Source of the DNA: Vanilla planifolia
Lineage: Eukaryota > Streptophyta > Magnoliopsida > Asparagales > Orchidaceae
Direction: 5' to 3'
Length of the DNA: 64,000 nt
Assembly: GCA_023846275.1 (NCBI GenBank)
Contig: CM043869.1
Coordinates: 38,838,737-38,902,736 of the forward strand
Made by a program: the position numbers and the translations under genes. Under the pieces are notes generated by a model. The model was not told the origin of the DNA and did not search any database. It saw only the letters and a list, made by a program, of their open reading frames with translations. Numbering within the stretch: the first letter of the stretch is position 1; each line of letters begins with the position of its first letter. Positions 22,160-34,440 of this stretch are shown here, one piece after another.

Positions 22160-24010
22160 TGAAAGATCTCCCTTGAATCATATCTCAAGATGGGCTTTCT
22201 TTCTTTACAAAAGTTCTTTGCTAGGACAATTAAGTTTAAGCGCAAATGTATGTTCTAATTGAAGGGCTATTATCTTGAGCCCGTACTTAAATGTGTTCAC
22301 TTAGTAGAAGTCTGGGACACCGTTGAATCAATCAATTCAAGAGAGTGTAAATTATGCATCGAGTTGTATTTTGACTATGAATGTTTTTTATCAAAGATTG
22401 TTTTGGCTAACTATACAGAAAGATATCTCTCAGTTTGTGAGATGATGTAGAAATCAAATTTATGTTAAAGATCAAGAAAATACTTTTCATTATTTTACTT
22501 TACTTGCTACTAACCAAAGTTTGAAACTAATGCTAACTTCTACTAAAAGAATCACTATAAATACCACAAGTGTGTCATAGCCACTAATTAAGAAGATTGC
22601 ACTACATAAAAACTATTTTGACATTTTGCTAAGTGTATCTACTAAAAAGAAATGTGATTTATACAATGCCATAAGTCATATTTATCATCACATAGTTGCT
22701 AGAGTTTTTTTATGAGTATTAAAGTCTAAATATAGTATTTGTTCCTTTGATAAAGGAAATGGTTAGGTTTTCCACTTGACAATGTTAAAGTTGACATCTT
22801 ATGCAACTGCACATTTGGTCATATTTACATAAAGATGATTGCAAAAAGTTTATTGCATTTTTTTTAAAAAGCACATTATATACCTTAAATATATGTCTTT
22901 ATTTTGTTGATCTCAAATTTCTTATAGGATTACTCTTATTGGACTCTTCTAAACTTTTACTATTTAGCATCACTACTTTTTGTTATTATTGTATGGTGTT
23001 ACCTAAATAAGTCATCGATCAAAAGTATATTTTGAATTTTTAAAGGAATTCACATCTAAGAAATTTTATTGTTTATAAAATTATATATATTAGATTTGAA
23101 TTATTCTCTCGATATGTAATAGGTGAATTGAAATCTATAATAGTCTCTTGGCTCTTGTTAATATGGGGCATCGACTTCCTTGGCCTATTTCCAATTACTA
23201 GAAGTAGAAAGAAGTCTGTTCTTGTAGTTGCTTATTATTTCTCCAAGTTGATGTAGGCTATGTCTCTTGTCAGCTAGGCCATAGTTTAGATCAGAAGCTT
23301 CTTATGAGAAATATCTTTAGCAAATTTGGAATTCCCTTAGCTCTACTATTAACAATGTCGTCACATTCCAAGCCAACGGACTTCAATTCTACAGAACATG
23401 TGGTTTTCATGTCAAATGGCCTTAATTGTCATCCCAAGAAATAATTATCAAGTTCAGCAAACATTCCTTTTTAAAATACTAAAAGTTAGTTTAGAAGACA
23501 GATCAAGATAGGTTGATGAACTCCTTAGTATTTTGTGGCATATCAAATAACACCTATAGTAGCTACAAGTGAGTCATCTTTTCACTAATTTATAGTTTTG
23601 AAGCGATACTCCTTGTTGAGATAAACCATCTTACACATTGGCTTTAGAAACTTGGAAGTGTCATTAACACATTGGGAGCTCAATTATCAAATGAAGATGT
23701 TTGAAAAGGGATGTTGGACTTATTGGAGTAAAACCATCTTCTTGCACATTTAAAGCAAATCAGTGCAAAGTGCAATATGAAAACATATTACAAGCACGCT
23801 AGAAAACGACCTTCAAAGTTGAAGCTTTGTTTATTGGGAAGTGCAATTTCTCTTAAAACTAGGAGGGCCTCGATAGGTCGGCACCTAACCAGGATGGACC
23901 ATACATGATCTAGAGAATCGTTGAAACCATACTAGCTTCAAATATGGAAAGACAATGAAATTCCTTGATTGTGGTATGGAGATCACCTAAAGTTGTATTT
24001 GTGATAAGTA
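22160..24010 (+). pseudogene. gypsy integrase remnant
   Basis: The N-terminal HHCC zone is at about 22260-22450 (YLEPVLKCVHL, then residues ending VLANYTERYLSVCEMM). The catalytic core starts at about 23163 with WGIDFLGLFPITRSRKKSVL and VVAYYFSKLM, then (D)NGLQFYRTCGFHVKWP near 23376. The C-terminal part runs 23760-24000 (ARKRPSKLKL, GRHLTRMDHT, GDHLKLYL). Stops occur throughout. No chromodomain is seen, consistent with a Tat element. Confidence 0.8.
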
Positions 24011-24214
24011 CTCTTTTCCTCGTGTTGATTGCAAAGGTTTGGCATAGCTGAGCTTAAACTATTAATAAATTTCATATTTTGCTTCAAACCTTTGCGTTTT
24101 GGAGATTTTATTAGCTTAGACAAAACAAAACTAAGTTTGGTTATCAAATACAAATATTTGAGTATCAGTTACTTTGCAAATAAAGTATCGCCTAAGATTC
24201 AATAAAAACTTTCT

Positions 24215-27200
24215 ATCTAAGCAAAGTCACCTTCCAAGTGACTTCTAACTCTTTCATTTTTTTTTCACTCAAGATTGCTAACTCTTTCAAGAATGATATG
24301 AATCCATTTAGGTTTGCAATTTCCTTGATATCAGCAACTTGCTTAATGTTCTCGAGACCTGCTCTAAATTCAATTGATTTTTTCTCAATCATTTCTTAAT
24401 CTTGAATGATTATTGCTTAATCCTTATAAGTAAATCTCATGATAATCACTCACTTATTGAGGAACCTTTGAGACACAACTACTTAAATTTAAATTTAAAG
24501 TCTTAACTTAACCTTGTTAAGTGAAGGTTATCACTTGAGATGTGAAATTCTTTTAAGAAATTATTAATAAAATTTATGTGAGTAGATTATAACCTACAAC
24601 ATAAACTCTCTTTGATCATATGTTATTCTAAAACCTAATCTTGTATTTGTACTAAGCCTATACTAGCTTTGACAGTCCATCGAGTGGAACACAATAATTT
24701 GAGATTTAAAAACAGTATGGGGAGGTTTATGTATATCAAATCCTATGCAAGTGGGCTAATTATTACTCGTGACATCTTTATTGAAAGAATGACACTCATA
24801 CGTTGATGACACTTAACAACAAGTCTAACAATTGTTCTTAACATGCATAACCTTGATCGATTTATTCTCCCACAAATATGTTGAGTCATGCTCAAGATAA
24901 AAGAATGCATTTATTTTTTATTTTTAAATTATTTGTCTCGATTTGTTTTGTTTTATTCACTTTAAATCAAACTTTGATTTAATTAATTGCATATTTTTTA
25001 CTCGACAAATTTATTCTCAACTCCCTGCTTTATGGATACCTTCAACTTAGACCACCATCATTGCTTGATTATGTGAAGGTTTTGAAAAGCTTGGTCCTTG
25101 CTTCCATTGATGAGACTATCAAAAGGCTTTGTCCTCATATCTTTTCAACATCTTAATCATTGTTCCATCTTTAATATTAAAATCCTATATAGACTTAGGA
25201 TTGCTTAAACTATCTCTACTAAATTATGATTAATACTTGAGTATAAAGAGTTAACAAAATTTCTCCTTATTCTTGTCCAAGTCACGTCCAAACTTATGTG
25301 TATGCTTTTTTCATCAACTGTTATATTTAACCTCATGGATTGAGTCCTAATAAATTTTTTAGGCAAACTTATGTTTATAAAGCAATCACATGCCACAAGA
25401 TATGATGAATGTCAAGTTATTATTGAATTTGAAAGACACGTCATTATTTTTTCAAGACAAAAATTTGCTTAAAAATTTTTCTTTTAAAATCTCTTCCAGG
25501 CTTTCCTCAACATTTCAAGTTTTAGCTCCTTTATCATGGCTGAACAAATTTGCTAACTCCCTTTCACTTATTGTACAATTTTATTAAATCTTTGTCTTAA
25601 CAGTCAAGAATATTTTTAGCCAACACATTATCTATCACTTCTCATAGAGTTTAAACTTTTTAAATCAATTTAAGATATCCCTTGGTGGTTGGAGTTATTT
25701 GATTCATTTTGTATTTAAGCTTTCTAATGGTTTGCTCCTCTTCAAGGATACTCTTATATTTTTCAACTTCTTCTTCAGCTTTATTCACCTCAACTTCTTT
25801 CTCTTGAGCATTAAAAGTGTTAACCTTTTAATGCCAAAAGTAGCTAAACGAGAGACATTCAAATTACATTATACATTCTTGAATTTCTCATTGTAGGCAT
25901 TAGCTTGAGCTTGTCACTCAAATTTCAACATTGGTCTTCATCCTTGATAAGGATACTCATTGTCTTGAGCTGATTTTTTAGTGTTGTCTTTTGTGGTAGG
26001 GCTACAACACGATTTCCAATCATATCCGTAGTCTCCTTATCAATTATTATGTTAGCTTAGGTAAATATGGTTCTTCTCAACTCTTTTGTCACTGACTAAG
26101 CATTCTATATATCATGCTCAGTCATGTAAATTTTGTTTCTAAGTTGTAGGATACCACCAATATTTTGTGCCACATCAAACACATTTAAATTAATCAGTCT
26201 ATTAGCTAGTTAACAATGAGATCAAATAAATGAAACTTATATTCTCGAACATACTCAAGACCTCGCATACTAGGTTTGATAACCTGCAATTAGCATATTG
26301 TACCAAGTAATTGATTAGCTTATGCAAACAATGCAATGTTCTTTGGTTCCCCATATTGTTGATGCTAACGCTTTCGAGATAGAAATTTGTGTGGAATTCC
26401 TCTATTTTCTAGAATGGTAGATTTTATGAGGATCTTTTCTTTTTAACCTTTTATGGTAGTCCATCAATATGTTGACTCCTTTTATTTTTTGTATTGAGTC
26501 TCTTGTAAGCTCTTTAAGTATTATTTTCTCATGCCTTGAGGCCTAGTCTTTATTGTTATACTTTGATTCTCACCTTCCTTTATTTGCTAGAAGTTCCATT
26601 TTACCTATAAAAGGATTATTATTAGAGATGCCTCTCCAAATAAAGATGCCCCCATTATGGGTGCCTCTCGAAGCTAACTTGGGCAATATTGCTAGCGTCT
26701 CTTGTCTTGGATACATTGTCCATCAACACTTGAATGGATGCTTAGTGAATCACCTTTCTGACCAGCTCGACATCCCTCAAGGTTATGCATGTCCATTCAT
26801 GAAACATGGTTGGATTTATGTAAAATGGCCTATACATTTTTCATCTCATAGACATGCCAACCTTGAGCTTTTTTTTGAAGACCATTAAAAGAGAAATCTT
26901 CTCAACGTTCTTCCCTGAGGTTCCAAAGAGAGAAGAACCCATCAATTATCCAAGGACTACTTTTTGCTTCGTATTTTTCACTCTAGGGAATTATTCTTTT
27001 TATTTCCTCAAGAATTCGCTTAGTGCATCAGTAGTCTTGGATAGAAGGATGAGTTTCCTCTACTTTGTAATGACAATTGGTGTCTTTTCTTCAATTTTTC
27101 GTTTTTGCTTTTCGTTTGCCTTTTGGACTTTCAATATAAAGCTTGGCTCTTGATATAAGCTTAGTGAATTTGGTCTTTACCATAATACTTGAGTTGTCCC

Positions 27201-27830
27201 GTCGAACCAATTTTTCTTGATGAGCATTGATCCTCTAGTTTGTGAAGTCAAGCATCCTGTTTGGGGAAAATCTTAAAAATTCATTAAATATTTATAAGGA
27301 CATCAAACAATGATAAGAGCTTCTTTGCTACAACTAGTTGAAGAGGTTATTTCTTTAGCTTGCCTTTTTTTAATAATTCAATGGGCCTTTTAGCTTCTAA
27401 TAGAACTTATAGATGAAAACATACGATTGCCTCTTGGTGAGATAATAAGAAGGCATTTCGAAACATTTTCTTACATACCTCCACTTAAAATAAGCTACTC
27501 CTAGATAGCTGAAGTTCTTCATCTTGAGCAAATAACTCTTTCATAGACCATTTCGTGATGCTCTTTTTGAGAAACTCATTGAATACAAATAGTGGTCATC
27601 ATGTCAAGTGCCAATTGGGTTGAAATGAAGTTGAAAATATTCATTGGCTTCACTAAAAATTGTTGAAAGGGAACAAAAGAACCATATTGTAAAAAAATCT
27701 ACAAAAGTGCATATTACATAATCTCCTATTAATGTAAGTGTAGAAGGCACTATCAAGGCAATCTCATTATGAAACTTAAAACCATGAGGAACAACAAAAA
27801 TGCCCTCCATCTTGATCTTTGGTAGCCTAA
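24215..27830 (-). pseudogene. Antisense ORF tract of the Tat element (Transposase_28-like start, coiled-coil end)
   Basis: Between integrase and the 3' LTR the coding signal switches to the minus strand. At 27810-27604 a frame reads IVPSTLTLIGDYVICTFVDF, FTIWFFCSLSTIF and EANEYFQLHFNPIGT. This resembles the start of the plant 'putative gypsy type transposon' family (usual pattern: ...FF-x-x-G-x-R-x-P-L-x-x-x-x-x-x-V-L-x-Y-F-x-L-x-P-x-Q-L). Nearer the 3' end, 25826-25690 gives EKEVEVNKAEEEVEKYKSIL and EEEQTIRKLKYK, and 24390-24215 gives an open frame (MIEKKSIEFRAGLENIKQVA, then LSEKKMKELEVTWKV). Both are Lys/Glu-rich coiled coils. The plus-strand shadows are Ser/Phe-rich, as expected. Many stops make it a relic. 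Confidence 0.55.
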
Positions 27831-27989
27831 AACCTATGTTGTCTATGAAGTTTTACGTAATAGAGCTCTATCCCTTCTCCTTGAGGCTAGATTTGGTAGG
27901 GTTCTTTCTCTTTAAGGTCATATCTCAGATTACCCTAGTCGCATGGGCTCAGGAAAGCCAAGGGGGCAACAAGGCCAAAAGGCAACGAT

Positions 27990-29746
27990 GCTAAAGAGCA
28001 AAGGGTAAAAGTTCCAATAATAACTCTTAAGGGTTTTTTTGTCCATCCTCAAAAGATACACTAGATGGGAGAACAAATGATAATCAATTTATCTCTTTGG
28101 TTTTTTCTTAAATTAATCCATCCAATTAGGATCGTTGTGGGTATCAATGTTTGGGGAATCAAAACTATCATTCTTTTTTGAAAATAATAAAAGGAAAATT
28201 ATGACGAAAAACGAATGACATTTTTTTATAAGCACCAACTCATTTTTATTAATTTTTTTTTTATTTACAATTCAAACATTAGAAGAAATACATAAGCACC
28301 ATTAAATTCTAAATTCTCAATAAGGTTTCCTTGGGACTATTTATTTTATCAAGGCTATTCCTTAAGTTGGCTTTTCCCAACCAATATCAACCTCGATAAT
28401 AAAGAATTCAAGTTTCTCAAAGTATAATATTATTCTTTATAAGGTTCAAAATTACATCATTAATACTCTCTCTAGTATACTATTGATCTCCATAATCTTA
28501 TCAAAACAATGGCAAAGCTCACTTCATCAACAGTCTTCTTTGAATCCAATTTTGAGATAAATTATTCTTTTTTGACGAGAGATAATTTTCGTTCTCTAAG
28601 CTCTTTCTTTAGTTCCTTAAAACAATATTCTCATCACATTGATCTTTCATGATCTTTTTTATCTTAGTTTAGGTATGTTGCAAAGCTTGTGAAACACCAA
28701 CTAGCTAACAATATCTTGATGTCCCTCAACACTTCCCAAACCTTGAGATTTTTCTTTAAGAGTTTTCTTTAGGTTATTTGGAATCACAAGTTCCTCATAA
28801 AAAAATTTTGGATAGAAGTCCTTCGAAATCAAATTTGTTTCCTCACTTCTATAATTTGGAACCTCAAGTGGAGTCTTGGCATTTATGAACTAAGGAATGT
28901 TATTTGTCATATCAATTCTCATTCCCTCTTTGATCTTTTTGACCTGATAGTTGAAAGCTTAGATTTTTGGGAAGAATCTAGAGTTTTCTTCCCTTTCATT
29001 AATTTCCCTCTTAACCTCAATTATATCTTCCTTCGAAAGAATCCTACTTTCATAAGTAATAGTCTAAGGAATAGTTAAAGAAAGTTGTTGTAAATGGAAG
29101 AATGTGAATATAAAAAATCTTTTTAAAAGTTGGAGTTCTTTCGGACGTCTTTCGATATTAGATGAATTGAGAAAGGTATCCTTTTAACCTTTAGCAATTT
29201 CAGTCTCCACCAAGGTTGGGTAAACTTGTGGTGACTATGAAAGAATTTGCTCTTTGGAAGTGTCAAAGAACCCTTTAAGAACGCTAAAAAGAGGTTCCTC
29301 TAGCAATGGCCTTGTTTGTTTCAACTCTTGCAAACTTTTGTAGAGTTTCCTCCATCAATAGCTTCTTTTGTCATTGCCTCTTCAACTTCAATCTTGATAT
29401 TTTTTTGTCTCTAGAAATTCTTTCTTGGTTTAGGGATGATTGCCCCAACATCACATTAAGTTGGCTCATGGTGATATTTTTTCTTAATGGAAGTTTAAAT
29501 ATTAGTTGGTAAAAATCTCTGTCTTAATTATCTCTATTTAAAAAAAATGATAAGTAATTATTTATATCAAATAAGTTTATGATTGCATTAATTTTAAATT
29601 ACTTCTATTCACTTCATATTTTCTCGATTATATATGTAGGCAACTTTTCATTACAAGATAATTAATGGGGTGAAGGGTTTCGCAATTGAGTAAAAATATA
29701 TAATTTTTCTTATTAAATTTCAGTTGTAATCTAGAGTGTAACTATG
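27990..29746. other. 3' untranslated part of the Tat element
   Basis: AT-rich sequence with no recognisable domain on either strand. A few Lys/Glu-rich minus-strand stretches near 28500-29100 may belong to the antisense tract. A purine-rich tract around 29665-29685 could be part of the polypurine primer region. Confidence 0.4.
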
Positions 29747-30411
29747 TGACAATCATTAGTGGCTCTAACCATACCCTTTGAGGGCAATCTTGTGAGATTA
29801 GTTCCTCAAGGCAAGCTCCTTCATGTCAATCTCTCCAGGCCAGCTCTTCGAGGCCTAACCTTTGATTATTATGGATTTAGCTTCATCAAATAGATATTGA
29901 CTTGTAGGATCTAGATTCATTACTTCAAATTATAATTTGTTGGTTATAACTGATTTGATCACATGACCAATGGTTGACTTTCCTGACTTTGTGATTGTAA
30001 TTGATTTAGAAATGTCATCATCAGTGAAACTTGTACTTGGTAGTTACGTTTATAAAAAACATGTTTCAACTCCAGATGGTTAGATTGTTATAATGGAATG
30101 ATAATTAAAATTTTTAACGTGCAAAATTGAGCTCAGCTTAAGTCATCAATTTTCTCAATTATAAATATACCTCGAGAGTCTAGTTCATGTCGTACAATCA
30201 AATCCAATTAGATCCAATCCGTGGAAGTTGTTCCTCATGTTGTATTATTTCTTTCTCTTTATTCTCTCTTTTTGTACTTCTCATTTTGTGTCTTCTTTCT
30301 TCTTTGGTATTCTTTGGTCTATAAGTATGCAAAGCTCTATCTCTCCTTTTATTCTGCAATCTTTCTTAATTTCTCAATAAAAATAAGTTTTATTTTATTC
30401 CTAATATTCCA
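29747..30411 (+). repeat. 3' LTR of the Tat element
   Basis: This is the partner of 17618-18454, with shared blocks in the same order (CCCTTTGAGGGCAA, GAGGCCTAACC, GTTAGATTGTTATA, TGCAAAATTGAGCTCAG, TTCTTTGGTATTCT, AATAAGTTTTATTTTATTC). It has one copy of the segment that is doubled in the 5' LTR. Confidence 0.8.
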
Positions 30412-30689
30412 TTATTTTTATTGACAAGAATCATGTAAATATAACACAAATGACCTATCAAAAGAATTTTTTATTGCGACCCATAAGCATGAGATGTTTC
30501 ATCCTTTTTATTTATTTTTTTTTTTACTATCATGAATCTATTCATGACTTATGTTGTGAAAACAACGTTACATTCAGGGCAAGTAAATGCTCTATCATGC
30601 ATAATATTCAAGGGTAAATAAGCTTAAATTATTAGATACAGATATTTTCATCAAATTGTAAACAGTGAAAGATATCTGGCTGATTAAAA

Positions 30690-30836
30690 TGAATTGCATC
30701 CAAGAATGCTTCTTGGCGATGACAAAGTTTTGAAGGGAATAGACCAACCTGTCCTGGACTTCTGCATTGCTCTTGTCTACAAGAACCAGTGGCCTACGAA
30801 GCACATTCCATTGTTCATCATTGCTAAGGCAAACTA
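30690..30836 (-). other. Candidate coding exon on the minus strand
   Basis: The minus strand reads LLVCLSNDEQWNVLRRPLVL, VDKSNAEVQDRLVYSLQNF and VIAKKHSWMQFILISQ without a stop. The composition is that of a real protein and no other frame is comparably open. It is followed by CAG/ATATCTTTC rather than GT, which differs by one base from the U12 AT-AC donor consensus. I do not recognise the family and see no partner exons. It may be an orphan fragment. Confidence 0.3.
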
Positions 30837-31439
30837 GGAGCCTTAAGCAAATTCACCCTTTTCTATATTGCTTTGTGCTCTGGAAACATCACGAAAAGGT
30901 TTCAAGTCATCATTTGTTCATTCGTAAACATGATTTGCTCGTTCTTTTCGAAACCACGGAATTTTTCTAGACCTTTTTTTTCTCTATTTGTGTCTTTTTT
31001 TAGCTTTCTACATTGCATTTTTCTATCAACTTGGCTCATTTTCTACATCTAGCAATAGATGTTATGCATGTAGCAGAAAGTACTATGGGCATGGCAAAAT
31101 AAGCAACATGCTTCGCATAAGATGTTGCAAATGTTTACTGTGGTTTTTAACTATTACCTTGGGGTCCCAAAACCAATTTTTTCTAACTTATGCCGTCTTT
31201 ACAAATGCAATCTGTTGAAGGGGTTTCATACAGCTAATGTAACACAGTTGATTTAGAACTATGTCCATATTTCTTGTTTCGCATAATACAGAAGGGTTGT
31301 TTAGTTATTATGTTGTGCAATTATGCAATTTTTGTTCTTTCCTTGGGTATTTTAGTTATTTTATTTATTTGTTGTGAGGCCTTTTAAAGGACTTTAACTG
31401 TAGTTAAAAACTGAATTTTAGTTATTGAATGAAAAGCTT

Positions 31440-31740
31440 TTATTGCCTCCATAGGTTTGGTGATTTGGAGTACTCTTAAGGAAACCATTCATCAAGAACT
31501 TTGCCTTGGAGATTTTTATTCCGTCCATTATCTTTAATTGAACCGTTGTTTGGACACCCATTTCTTGTAAAATTGAATTCACCCTCGAGGTTAGTACACC
31601 AGAGATTTGTGGCCGCCACCTTTTGCCTACCTCTTGATAACCCTCACTTTGTTATTAGGGCTTTTTCTGAGCATGTTGGCCATGGTCTTGCTTTTTTGGT
31701 CGGTTATAATTCATGCAATGGGCAGTGGAGGTGATAAAAA
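31440..31740. other. Complex, possibly coding block, unidentified
   Basis: The plus strand is open for 78 codons (31501-31734; includes FVAATFCLPLDNPHFVIRAF). The minus strand also has a plausible stretch, VAATNLWCTNLEGEFNF then TRNGCPNNGSIKDNGRNKNL, ending in a stop near 31491. Sequence complexity is higher than in the flanks, but I cannot decide the strand or family. Confidence 0.25.
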
Positions 31741-32926
31741 TATTAGTGTAGCAAAAATTATTTAAGAGTAAAATACTTTGTGAATTCTAACTAATTGCAC
31801 CTTTTACTGCATTCATTATGGAGGAAATCTATAATAAACCTTGTATTATTTTTTTATTTTTTTATTTTTTTATTTTTTTTTGGGAAATGTGTCTTTTTTA
31901 AAAGGCGTACGATTTTTGAAGTACGAAATTTTCCTGCCCCTAAGGCACGCGTATGATTGGTGGTTGATCTTATGTTTTCAACTTCGCACGGTCAATTTAG
32001 TCTGGTTTTATGTTGCGGTCCATCTACGTTCCAATTGACTGTCGAAGGAATTTCGTTTGTGCTTGACCTGCTTGAATTCTGCTCTTTCCTTTAATTTCAT
32101 GAAGGCAAAGTATGTTTACGTTGTGGATTATATTTTTTTTTTTTTTTGTTGTTCAACAAAGAATATTGACGCGTTGCACAGTAATATGTAAAGATTTGAA
32201 TGTTTGGTGAGATGATATGTTCAAATTATATTCATTAGATATCTCATTTTTACCCAAATTTGTAAGATTAATAATTTTAGTGATGTCAATATTTAAATAT
32301 TAGTGTTTGTTTAAATGTAATATGTCATGCTTCTTACCAGTGAGAACTGTATTTTACTGGATTATTCGGTTTTTTGTTAAGTTGAAAAGAATTCAGTTGA
32401 ATGCAGATGCTTTTGGTGGTTTGTTTGTCGATTCAAACATGGCGTATAGAAGTTGGGTCCTTGATTCTGAAAGAAGATGAGTTGGAAATCAGAACAAGAA
32501 TAATCAAATGCAAAACGTAATGCACAAACATAGTTCTTGATTTTTTTTTTTTTTTTTTTTATAAGTTTTCATATAAAAAATGAACCTAAAATTGACAAAA
32601 TCACCATTTTTAAACTAAAAAAATAGGATTCACTAGTTTACTTCTAATTTTATTATTTTGAGAATATTTTTTATTGATTAAAATATTCTCATCTTTTAAC
32701 ACTTATTTTGCTTGTTTGATTGAACTTTACATTGCAAAACAAACAATAAGTTCATTAATGTACTGTTATGGGCAAAGTCTCTCAATGTGCTAATATAGTA
32801 ACAATTGACATAAATCCAAACAATTGTTACATGAACATATTTGTATGATAGAAAAATAAATATAATGATTACAATATAACATAAATTATGTCTTTCATTT
32901 AAATGTATTAAACATCTATTACTCTA
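31741..32926. other. Intergenic DNA
   Basis: No gene seen. Homopolymer T runs at 31848-31880, 32130-32147 and 32540-32560. The block at 31905-32060 is less AT-rich but has no supported feature. Confidence 0.5.
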
Positions 32927-33654
32927 AATATGTTCTTATAATAGAAGTATTGAGGGAAGTATAAATTTTATCATCATTTGATAATATCATGTAAAAAGTT
33001 AACAAAAGTTTATTTAATACACATTTCTGTCAACATAATTAGTCATATAAACAATAATTTTTATCCAATCATCTCATTATTTACCAAAAGACATATATAT
33101 ATAATATTAATTAATAAGTATGTAATATAAATTTATTATTTAAATCACATATTATGATCATATAAATTTGATGTTGTTAAAATATAATTTTCATAACATA
33201 CATATAAATGTCATCTACAAAGATCAATATATAAAACATAAATTTGAATAAACCTAAATTTAGTTCATACTTCCTGAGTATGTTCTTATAATAAAAGTAT
33301 TGATATAAGTATAAATCTTATCATCATTTGATAATATCTTGTAATTTTAAATCAATAAAAAGATTATTAACAAATACTTAACAAAATTTTGCTTTGTACA
33401 CATTTTTATCAAAGTAATTAGTCATATAAGCAATAATTTTTTTCCAATCATCTCATTATTCACTAAAAAGACAAAACAATATGTATACTTATCCGTATTT
33501 ATATAAAAATTTTAATTAATAAGTGTGTAATATAAATTTATTATTTAAAACATATGTTATGATCACATAAATTTCATATTATTAAAATATAATTATCATA
33601 ATATGCATACATAAAATATAAATTTGAATGAACTTAAATCTAGTTGATATTTTC
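32927..33654 (+). repeat. Tandem duplication, unit about 350 bp
   Basis: Copy 1 (32927-33274) and copy 2 (33277-33654) match in order: TGTTCTTATAAT.AAAGTATTGA, TATCATCATTTGATAATATC, AATTAGTCATATAA.CAATAATTTTT, CCAATCATCTCATTATT, TAAT.TAATAAGT.TGTAATATAA and AAATTTGAAT.AAC.TAAAT. The TGTTCTTATA blocks start at 32931 and 33281, exactly 350 bases apart. The unit is AT-rich and non-coding. Confidence 0.85.
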
Positions 33655-33743
33655 TATCAAAATTTTATTTTTATTCATATTATTTTTTTCTTCAAAAATT
33701 TTTAAATGCCTATTTTTTAAAACTAACAAGTCATTGGTCAGCA

Positions 33744-34440
33744 TCAATCAATAAATCCGGCATTTTTATTGCACATCACAACATGCATGCTTCCCCACAG
33801 CCCCATACCCCAACCACTACTTTTCCGGTTCTGTAGCGAACAGTCGCCCACGGTTTGGTCCGGTTCACCTCTTAACATATTACGCGACGCACCTCGACGA
33901 CCAAAACACGTTATTGCTTTCCACGGGTACGGATGCTTCCAAGACATACTGCAGTCGTTGTAGACCACAACCATGTGAGAGAAATGGCACCTTTCTTGTT
34001 CTCTCTCCTCTCTTTCTCTCCCTTCTCTCCTCTCTTTTGAATGTTGCCGGCCAAGAAAGCATGCATGCATGTTTGAGCGAAATGAACGGCCGGTGATGCC
34101 TTCCTTTCGTACATTTTAGCAAAATGGTTCCATTCAATGTGCCATATTTTAAATTAATGCACGGCTGTAATCATAGATTTATTTATTTACACTTCTCCCC
34201 ATTTGGCGCTGCTGTTTTTGCAGGCACGACGCGGGCCGACCCGAACAAAAGGAATTTCCTTCGATATTCCATTTGACGACGTGGCGTCGGATTTCGGGTT
34301 TCATCCGCCACTTGGAATACGGAAGCACGAATTATACCTAAAATGCGAAACGGCGACATATGGAAGCCCGGTCAACGCGCAATCCGGGTCGAATTGACCA
34401 TTTGCTCTCGATTTGAACGCAGGGTAGTTTGGTAGGGATT
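33744..34440. promoter_or_regulatory. GC-richer non-coding block with RY, CT-rich and ABRE-like motifs
   Basis: This block stands out from its AT-rich surroundings but has no convincing gene; the overlapping short frames on both strands look like chance. It carries CATGCATG-type RY elements (33782-33790 and 34060-34071), a pyrimidine patch of C/T repeats (about 33998-34040) and GACGTGGCGTC (about 34278), which contains an ACGTGGC ABRE/G-box core. Such motifs are typical of plant promoters, but the nearest gene start is about 1.6 kb further on. It could be a distal regulatory region, or the promoter of a non-coding transcript. Confidence 0.3.

Larger units (their letters stand above)
17618..30411 (+). 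mobile_element. Large Tat-type Ty3/gypsy retrotransposon, decayed
   Basis: Two related direct repeats about 12 kb apart (17618-18454 and 29747-30411) enclose, on the plus strand, gypsy protease, RT, RNase H, a second RNase H, integrase, and a long 3' region of about 5.7 kb between integrase and the 3' LTR. The second RNase H and the large 3' region, with an antisense coding tract, are the known hallmarks of the Tat group of plant gypsy elements (Ogre/Retand relatives). Every domain is disrupted by stops and frameshifts. LTR borders are good to within tens of bases. I could not identify target-site duplications. Confidence 0.85.

Noticed and set aside
26553..26888. Plus-strand open frame of 111 codons in the 3' part of the Tat element
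   Set aside because: The neighbouring blocks code on the minus strand, and this frame matches no retroelement domain. The minus strand here (e.g. NPTMFHEWTCITLRDVELV) looks at least as protein-like.
33744..34137. Overlapping open frames of 60-108 codons on both strands
   Set aside because: Several frames on both strands are open at once because the region is low in A/T, no start context or domain stands out, and some begin with non-ATG codons.
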